Shown: positions 10,713 through 18,000 of the stretch, piece by piece
Layout: each line of letters opens with the position of its first letter
Numbering within the stretch: the stretch's first letter is position 1
Assembly (NCBI GenBank): GCA_001939145.1
Contig: LSRX01000523.1
Location: 296,587 to 360,586, forward strand
Reading direction: 5' to 3'
Length of the DNA stretch: 64,000 bases
From: Symbiodinium microadriaticum
Taxonomy: Eukaryota > Sar > Dinophyceae > Suessiales > Symbiodiniaceae
Notes under the pieces: generated by a model
What the model was told of the DNA's origin: nothing
The model's input: only the letters and a program-made list of their open reading frames with translations
Databases searched by the model: none
Position numbers and translations under genes: made by a program

Positions 10713-12546
10713 TGGACAAGGCTGGACTGAGAATGCTCGCAAGTAGCAGTGAACGAGATTCCTCGAGGGCGGGGTCAAAATGTTGGAACCCGGTAGCATC
10801 AATGCTGCTTTGTATGTCCAGCGACACCATGGGGCCTGAGCTGAGCAGCGAGGGCCTGGCAGCGGAGGTATTCTAAAGCCCTAAACCCGGGGCCTTGGGA
10901 ATTTGTCGCGTCCCTCTCTTGGGCGCGTGCGGCATCCTGGCTCACAGGCACCGTGTTCCGGCTCTCGGACCATTTCTGAGGCAGGGACAGTTTTCGAGCT
11001 CCCAGGGACCATTTGCTTCCAGGGACAACTTGAAGCTTCCAAAAACAGTTTTGAGCTGCGACCATTTTTGAGGCTTTCAGGAGAATTTTCTAATTACGGG
11101 GACCATTTTGGCTCATTTTCAAACGAGTTTCAGGGACAGCTTGAAGCTTCCAGGGCTCCTGGGACGGCCATCTTCGCTTCTCCGACCATTTCAAAAGTCC
11201 CAAGCGCTGAACCTAAACCTGCAAACTTTGGCATAATTTTTGTCCAAGGTCAGGGTCATGTTTTTCTGGCTTTGTGCATCTTGCGCGGATTTGGTTTGGT
11301 TGGCTTCGGTGTTGGCTCGTTTTGAGTAGTGCATGGGCGGTCTTGGGGTGGGCATGTTTACTCCCTAAGGCATGCTTACCAGCGCCCGACCCGCCTGGCA
11401 CACCCTAAGGCCCTAACACTAAATCCGGCTGCTTAGGGGCCCTGCATCTGGGGTTCCCCGGAGGATGATCTCAGGCGATGGTTGATCTCAAGCATATGAA
11501 GCCACTGAAAGGCCCTAGACAGCAAAAAACGTTTTCCTGAGAGCTCTCAATGCAGAGAAGCACCAGTTGATTACAGAATAGGCGGCCCCAGAGTTTCGGG
11601 TTGTGGGAGGGTTTTGGACATTGGGTGTATTAGTCAACAGTCAGGGGTTGAATTGAGGGCGTATAGAGTCTGGACCACGATGGAGGGCTGTGTCTTGGCA
11701 GGCTTGGGCCACAGGTGGCGAGAACGGAGTCCTAGACAAGGGGACCAACTCTTGCCCAGATTCTTGGCACCGCTACAACACTGTCTCATTTGATCTTAAA
11801 ACTGGGGCTTCACTGTGTAACAGGAGCATGGCTGTAGTTAAGGTCCACGCTTTCTAAGAAAGGCTCTATAATGAGCCGTTTCCATGCATTCATCTGAGGT
11901 ACGGCACAGCCACTACAAGTGGCAAGAGAGCGAGCCACAGCAGAGTGAACACCACGTAGGAGAGTGGAATCGCATCACGGGCTGTCTCGTTACGCTTGAG
12001 GAGTTGCATGTTTCAAGCATGCGGGGGTTCTTACATTTATGATGCGGTCAATATTTTGGTGGGGGCGGCGGTGGCACGGCATGATGATGGTGATATGTGA
12101 TATGCAGATTAATATGGAAAGGACGCCTAAAAAGGACCCGTGCTTGGGAGAAGCTCCCAGAGAGGCCCGGAGCCAGGCCATCCAAATTAAACCCGCTATA
12201 CCCGCAACCCGCAATCGATGTACGACCTATGACGACGTATAGAGTAAACTTGAGCTCAACCCCCAATTCTAGAACTCCAACCCCTACTTATGCACTAAAT
12301 CTTGATCCCGTAGCCCTAAACTGTATGCCTGGTGGTTGGTTTCACTCAAAGCTCACAGGCGGCTGGAAACCGGTCGGAAAGAGGTCCTCTAGTCAAAATC
12401 CAAGGCGGTAGAAGGCTAGAAGATAACAGAGAGAACAGATCTAAGGAGGCCAACATCGAAGCGTCAAGAACCAGCATCCGCTTCTTGGATGTGCTTCCGT
12501 GGGCATAATTCGTCATGAACTCGAACCCTAAACCCAGCTCTAGGGT

Positions 12547-12551
12547 GTCAG
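12547..12551. repeat. Target-site duplication, left copy (GTCAG)
   Basis: GTCAG lies immediately before the TG that opens the left LTR. The same five bases follow the right LTR at 28,215-28,219. A 5-bp duplication is normal for Ty1/copia integrases and fixes the element boundaries. Confidence 0.9.
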
Positions 12552-12659
12552 TGTTTTTATCCCGTTCGTACAATAGTGGATGTACTATAGTCATTTACCT
12601 ACGTCGTCACTGTGGCTCAAGAATGCAAAAAGGATTCGTGCTTTCTGCTGTTAACTTTA
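12552..12659 (+). repeat. 5' LTR (108 bp)
   Basis: It starts TGTTTTTATCCCG and ends CTGTTAACTTTA. It is identical to the 3' LTR except for G instead of A in the A-rich run near 12,632. A 108-bp LTR is unusually short for any LTR element, and especially for one of 15.7 kb. There is no canonical CA end, since the terminus is TTTA. It must contain promoter and polyadenylation signals, but none is obvious beyond T-rich and TATAG stretches. Confidence 0.92.
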
Positions 12660-12676
12660 GGTTATCATCCGCATGC
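12660..12676 (+). promoter_or_regulatory. Putative primer-binding site, half-tRNA type
   Basis: GGTTATCATCCGCATGC begins directly after the LTR. Drosophila copia primes from an internal anticodon-loop end of initiator tRNA-Met, giving a primer site that starts GGTTATG. The GGTTAT start here fits that style of priming (inference). The same GGTTATCA word recurs at 13,320 at the end of the leader duplication. An alternative reading is a splice donor (AG/GTTATC). Confidence 0.4.
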
Positions 12677-13013
12677 TCTGGAAGTCCAACATGTGCTATG
12701 TGACCGTGTCGCCTAAGTCCGGGGGGCCAAACAGCCTGGACAACGTCAGGAAGTGCCTGCACCTCGTGTGCGCCCAACATGAGGGTCCGGTGGCTCATAC
12801 CCTCAGGCCACGAGTGTGCATTTGCTCCTTCTGCCATGCCCAAGCTTGCGGGGGGCGAGAACAACTAAGGTCCTTATGCAGCACAGAAGGCAGGCGGAGG
12901 TAAGAGCATCCGCTGCGTGCACTTGGCTTGGGTTCTTGTTTGTTCTTACCGGGTCATGTTGCGGACATTGCGCAACGGGGCATCCCTGCAAACTGCCCTC
13001 AGAAGGCGGGGGG

Positions 13014-13319
13014 TGTTGTTGCTGTGTGTCATTCTTCGTCAGTTGCAAGCAGGCTGCCCTTAAGGCCTGCGCGTCCTGCTGGTGCATCCCATTTATGTGG
13101 TATGGGCTCTGTACCTGTGGGGGTGGGCACATGCAACGCATTCCTGGCGGAGTTGCTCTAACAATATGTTGTTGCTGTGTGTCATTCTTCGTCAGTTGCA
13201 AGCAGGCTGCCCTTAAGGCCTGCGCGTCCTGCTGGTGCATCCCATTTATGTGGTATGGGCTCTGTACCTGTGGGGGTGGGCACATGCAACGCATTCCTGG
13301 CGGAGTTGCTCTAACAATA
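13014..13319 (+). repeat. Two tandem 153-bp copies in the retrotransposon leader
   Basis: The unit starting TGTTGTTGCTGTGTGTC at 13,014 is repeated from 13,167 without visible change except at the edges. Each copy ends GCTCTAACAATA. The array ends 27 bp before the Gag ATG. Near identity of the two copies suggests recent duplication or a functional leader. Confidence 0.92.
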
Positions 13320-13346
13320 GGTTATCAGCCGTAGCTTACTAGTGCA

Positions 13347-15071
13347 ATGGATGCCACAGCTCCCATAAATCCTGCAGGTGTGACCATACCCGAGGAAACC
13401 GGTGTGTCTGACATAACAGGCGACAATGACACTGAGTCGGCCCGTTCCCGATCGGTTCCGGGCACAGAGCTCCAGGTCAACACCGCCCGGGAGGGTCAGG
13501 TTGCTTTAACTGAAGCGGCACTGCGTAGCCACACCGTCTACACCCCGACAAGTGTGGCGTCTTACCGTCCCAGTGCTCATCCTGTACCCGGTCTTGTGGC
13601 ACCTACTCACACTCTTGTCTCCGCACCAACTATCGTGCCAACGCTCATCAGTAACACATATAATCAGCAAAATAATACCATCCTGTCTAATGACAATGGT
13701 TTGCTGGTTGAAGCTGCTAATGCGAGGCATGAAGAAATCGTTGGCCAGATTCGCAATGAAAATAGGGAGCAAATGCTGAATCTGGAAATGACTGCAAATA
13801 GTCATGTCGCACAGCTGAGGCTGGAGCACGCTCGTTTGGAAAACAGGACGAGAGAAATGGAGGAAATGGCTAGCCAAAACGCTTTGCTTGGCCAACAGGC
13901 CGTCGCACGTCACCAATCGGAGGCCAATGCCGCTGCTGAGCAGGCGCAGATCCTGCAACAACGTCTCAGGTCCGCTGAAAGCTCAGCCGATGCGGTAGTC
14001 GCCCAGGTGGAAGCCGAGGCTAGACGTAGGGAGATGGAGAGACATCACGACTCTCTTGCCAAGAATGATGAAATCTCCCGCATGAAAAGCGAGATGCAAG
14101 AGATGATGCGTGTTCAGCAAGAGGGCATACAGTTGCTGAAGTTTGACAATGAAAACCTCCGTCGTCGCTTGGCGGAGGCCGAAGCAAGAAATAAGCCTAC
14201 TGTTGAACGCCCGTTTGATCCCAGCGGAGTGGAGGGTCCTCCTGGGCTCTTCGCTACCCATATAGGGACTCCTCCTGAGCAACCCATTCCGGAACCGGAA
14301 GGTACCCGTCCTGAGAAGGCCGAGGAGCGAGCTGAAGGTGACAACGATGAAAAGGAGAAAAAGAGCAAGAAGCATAAGAAGAAGAAGCACAAGCGAGATG
14401 ATTCGTCCGACTCCTCGTCTTCCGTTGACCAGAAAGCACTTCTTAAATTCTTGAAGAAGGTCGTGAAGAATAAGAAGGACAAGGATGACGATGATGATGA
14501 TAAGGAGACCTCAAAGAACAAACCCAAGGTTAAGGAGGCTGAAAAGGTTGTGTTTCCCAAGTTCCCGAAGCCTGAACAATACCGGAACTGGAGAATCCGT
14601 GTGCGTGAGGCCATCGTTGCCGCATCGGACTCCCCGGATAAGGCACACGCTTGGATTGCCAAGGTGTGGGAAAAGGATGCCGATGAAAAGGCGCTTCGCG
14701 ACTCGGAAGGGTTCAGCACTTTGGATGCCAAGATCATGTCGGCCCTCACCAATATTCTTGAGGGGGATTTTGGTAGACAGGTTGATACCTTCAAGGAAAC
14801 CGAGGCTCACTCCGGAAGGATGGTGAGGGGACGTCAACTGTTGTTGCGTCTTCACAACTACTTTGCCACTAACGCATTGCATGGATCTGTCTATGACATG
14901 GAAGATCTCATGAATTGCAAGATGGTTAATGATAACCTCAATGCCTTCCTTCGTAACTGGGACACGATCTTGTCAGGAATTCCCGTTCAGCCTGATAACT
15001 CCGTGCTTGAACCACTGTTCCACAGACAAGTCAAGAAATGCAAGGACATCGCCCACGACATTTCCGTATAA
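13347..15071 (+). CDS. gag: Gag-like structural protein
   Basis: 574 codons from ATG at 13,347, the first good start after the leader. Residues 1-110 are Ser/Thr/Pro-rich. Residues 118-285 form a long charged coiled coil (heptad-rich segments such as NARHEEIVGQI and ENLRRRLAEAEAR). Residues 335-390 are a strongly basic then acidic spacer (KKSKKHKKKKHKR, then DKDDDDDDKE). Residues 400-574 form a globular helical domain with a W-containing start (YRNWRIRVREAI) typical in position of a copia-type Gag core. The frame stops at TAA 15,069-15,071, yet the same frame stays open directly behind it into Pol. The natural end of the helical domain appears to lie beyond the stop (SYQFLYNAANNFLDRERL). Gag would assemble the virus-like particle. 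No CCHC knuckle is present; zinc-binding is supplied by CCCH fingers just downstream. Confidence 0.85.
   Translation: MDATAPINPAGVTIPEETGVSDITGDNDTESARSRSVPGTELQVNTAREGQVALTEAALRSHTVYTPTSVASYRPSAHPVPGLVAPTHTLVSAPTIVPTLISNTYNQQNNTILSNDNGLLVEAANARHEEIVGQIRNENREQMLNLEMTANSHVAQLRLEHARLENRTREMEEMASQNALLGQQAVARHQSEANAAAEQAQILQQRLRSAESSADAVVAQVEAEARRREMERHHDSLAKNDEISRMKSEMQEMMRVQQEGIQLLKFDNENLRRRLAEAEARNKPTVERPFDPSGVEGPPGLFATHIGTPPEQPIPEPEGTRPEKAEERAEGDNDEKEKKSKKHKKKKHKRDDSSDSSSSVDQKALLKFLKKVVKNKKDKDDDDDDKETSKNKPKVKEAEKVVFPKFPKPEQYRNWRIRVREAIVAASDSPDKAHAWIAKVWEKDADEKALRDSEGFSTLDAKIMSALTNILEGDFGRQVDTFKETEAHSGRMVRGRQLLLRLHNYFATNALHGSVYDMEDLMNCKMVNDNLNAFLRNWDTILSGIPVQPDNSVLEPLFHRQVKKCKDIAHDISV
15069..15071 (+). 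promoter_or_regulatory. In-frame TAA between Gag and Pol (possible readthrough site)
   Basis: The codons read GTA TAA GAT CGT. The frame before and after the stop is identical, and the downstream 56 codons up to the zinc fingers look like continuing Gag sequence. Retroviral and retrotransposon Gag/Pol junctions commonly use stop-codon readthrough. A simple nonsense mutation is the alternative. Confidence 0.6.
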
Positions 15072-18000
15072 GATCGTGCGCTTGAAGGCTCCGAGCAGAG
15101 ATCTTATCAGTTTCTGTATAACGCGGCAAACAACTTTCTGGACCGGGAACGGCTCCAAAAGAACCGCGATCGGATTGCTCGTCAGGCAGGCGGTGTCATC
15201 CCGACTACACCAGCACCTAACTCACCAAAGCAGAAAAGAGTGCCTAAGGGTTTCTGCATCGACTTTGTCCGGAACGGTAGTTGCAATAAAGACAAATGCA
15301 CCTACAAGCATGAGATGCCTAGAGGTAGGTCTCGCACTCCTGGCGGAGGCCGCGCACCCTCTAGAACCCCTAGCCCGGGGGGCAAAGGGAAAGGCAAGCA
15401 GGAATGCAAGTTCTTCAAGCAAGGACTTTGCAATCGAGGAGATAAGTGCAAGTTTCTCCACAAGGGCACTCCTGCTGCCCCCGCACCGGGATCCAGTGCA
15501 CGCACAGGCAGCTCCGAGAAGAGACGAAGGAAAAAGGATAAGAAGGAGAAAAAGGGTCGAAAGGGATCCAGGTCTAGCTCGAAGAGTTCAAGGGGCGGTA
15601 GCAGGAGCTCTAGTCGCTCCAGCAAAAGCTCTAAGGGTTCTAAGGGCTCAGGCCGAAGGTCCGCTCCTTCTGTTCCTGCTGCCGTGTGCCTACTGGGAGC
15701 GATGTTGGCAGGCTCGGCATCCCAAGCCGATGCATTCACATTCCGGAAGGATATGTCGAGTCTACCCGACTGCTGCACCCCGCACTATCGCGTTTCCTTG
15801 CCCGCTGTGTCGTTTAACGATACGGTACAATCTGTTAAGTTTCAGATTCCTGAAGGGAACGATCTTTTTCCCATCGAAGACCGCAACAAGCCGCGTGTCT
15901 ATAACAACACTTACCCTGCTGACAGTCATTGGCACACTGACCCTGAGTCCTTAAGGGAAGCTCAGACGAGTGCTAAAATGCTTCAATCGGTTGTAAAGAG
16001 TGAACTCACTGGCCACAAAGCCCACTGCCGCTTCAAGTGCGATACCGAATTTGGATGTAAGCATTGCGTCCCTAGCGGTATGAGTCTATCCTGCCCAGCA
16101 TCATCCAACACCAAAGCGCCGTGCTTGCCTATTGAATGGATAGCTGATACAGGCAGTGCACAGGACTTGATCGCAGAGCGGGAGCTCGGGCAGGCTACTC
16201 CTTTTGAGTCGGCTAGTCCGATATCAATGATGACCGCAAACGGACCCAACTCTGCCAATCAGCAGTGTGATGTTTCTGTGGACTCCATTGGGGTCAAAGT
16301 TGCACCATACGTGTTGCCCGAGACGCCCAGCGTTCTCTCAATCGGACAGCGTTGCATGGATGAAGGTTTCGACTTTGTATGGAGAGCTAATTCTAGGCCA
16401 TACCTTAGATCTTCCGAGGGCAAGAAAGTGTTCATGGATGTCAAAGACAACGTCCCCTATCTGAAGGCTTGGCCCGAGAACGTTAGCGTTCCTGCCAAAC
16501 GGGTTGAGAGTACTCTTGCCAATACTAAGGTGAGCATGAAGTCTTCCGCTACCGGAAGGTTAGCGTCTCCGTGCTCCGAGGAGCTTGCTAAGTCTCTTCG
16601 AGAGTCTGGCGACTTCTCCCATGCTTCATGTTACAAGCTTTTGAAGTCTGTGAGGTTCAAGGCATCAAAGAACAAACGCTCGATCATCACCAGTGATTCC
16701 AAGTCCCCTGACTCCGAAACCGAGTATGTTGTGCTTGGTGCATTTTGCCACGGAGGCATGCAGGGGATCACTAGCAGGAGTCACCAAAACAAGGAGCTGA
16801 GTAAGTACCTCAATAGATATCTCACTCACCATGGAGCCAAGGGCCCAAGCACCTCAATATGCATCAATCACGGGTCGAGTATCCGCATGCATAAGGACAG
16901 TCACAATCACCGTGAGTACCAGAATAACACTATGTGCTTAGGTGATCACTCCGGGGGTGAACTTTGGGTCCATGACCCTGAAGCCGATCCTAAGTCTAAG
17001 CGCTATCATAGTGCGAAGGCCAAAGACGGCACTAAGCTCCCTGGAAAGCTTCATGTCACAAAGCATCGCGTCTTGACCTTCAACCCTAAGACTTATCATG
17101 CCGTCCGGCCCTGGAAGGGAGACCGCTGGAGTATCACGTCCTACGTCAATCGGGCAGTCCACAAACTTGATTCTGAACAACTTGCACAATTGAAAGAATA
17201 CGGTTTTCATGTTCCGAGCAAGGTTTCGGCACCCTCCTCTCTCCTTGTATCGCCTGATGACAAGGAAAAGACCTTGTTTGATCTCGTGTCTGACGGCATC
17301 GACAAGGAGTTGGCTGCAGATCTTGCTTCGAAGCCCAAAGCTAAGTCTAAGGGCATCAAAGGAAAAGAGAAGAAAACAAAACCTGAACCGCCATCCTCGA
17401 CCAAGCCGGCTCCACCTACTGAGGAGGAAATTGCCGAAGCCCTTGAGCTGGTTGAGGAATATGGCACAGATGCTGAAGACGAAGCTGCGGATGATCCGGG
17501 TAGTAGTCGCCCTCCGGAGGGAGAGGCTGTTGCCCCTGATGGGGAGTCTGCAGTGAAAGTCGTTAAGCATAGCAAAGGTGTTGAAGCTCTGAAGGAAGAA
17601 GCCAAATCCAGGCACCATCTTATGACGCATCAGCCTAAGAATCCCTATTGCGACATTTGTCAAAGGGCCAAGATGTATAAGCCCCCATCGTACGCCACTG
17701 GGGGGTTTAATACAGTTGAGGCCAAGGAATTTGGTGACCATGTCACTGCTGATCACATCGTGATCTACCGTGATAAGGACGTCGCACTAGAGGACTCCCG
17801 GCTGGCGCTGGTGATTAAGGATGTGGCAACGCATTTCACGTATGCGTACCCGTCTGCATTGAAGTCAACTGAAGAATGCGTATCAGCGCTCCAGCACTTT
17901 ACGTCTGCTAAGGACACTATCAAGGTTTTCTACAGTGATCGAGCTGAAGAGCGCAAGAAAGCCGCAAAGATCATGAATTGGAGGCATGAAAGATCCAAGG

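Larger units (their letters stand above)
8781..12546. other. Intergenic region with short degenerate repeats
   Basis: No coding region is supported. CCCTAAA-like fragments appear near 9,480-9,500, 10,870-10,880 and 11,400-11,420. A repeated ACATTTAAAGAA motif occurs at about 10,035 and 10,110. Between 10,960 and 11,200 a motif of the form GGGACCATTT...GAAGCTTCC recurs several times in degenerate form. The hairpin at 10,373 and the 21-bp tandem at 10,642 are listed separately. Confidence 0.6.

Noticed and set aside
11101-11118. CCATTTTGGCTCA, a 13-base match to the dinoflagellate spliced leader.
   Set aside because: It lies in a run of degenerate GACCATTT...GAGG repeats that produce similar words by themselves, and no coding region follows.
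12803-13334. Overlapping frames of 163-172 codons on both strands with repeated Cys-rich segments.
   Set aside because: The repetition comes from the 153-bp leader duplication; there is no start context or conserved motif.
14929-15954. A 341-codon frame overlapping the Gag/Pol junction.
   Set aside because: It overlaps the true Gag-Pol frame, whose zinc-finger and protease motifs are clear, and has no motif of its own.
16938-17756. A 272-codon minus frame in the oxygenase/integrase region.
   Set aside because: Antisense shadow of Pol coding sequence.
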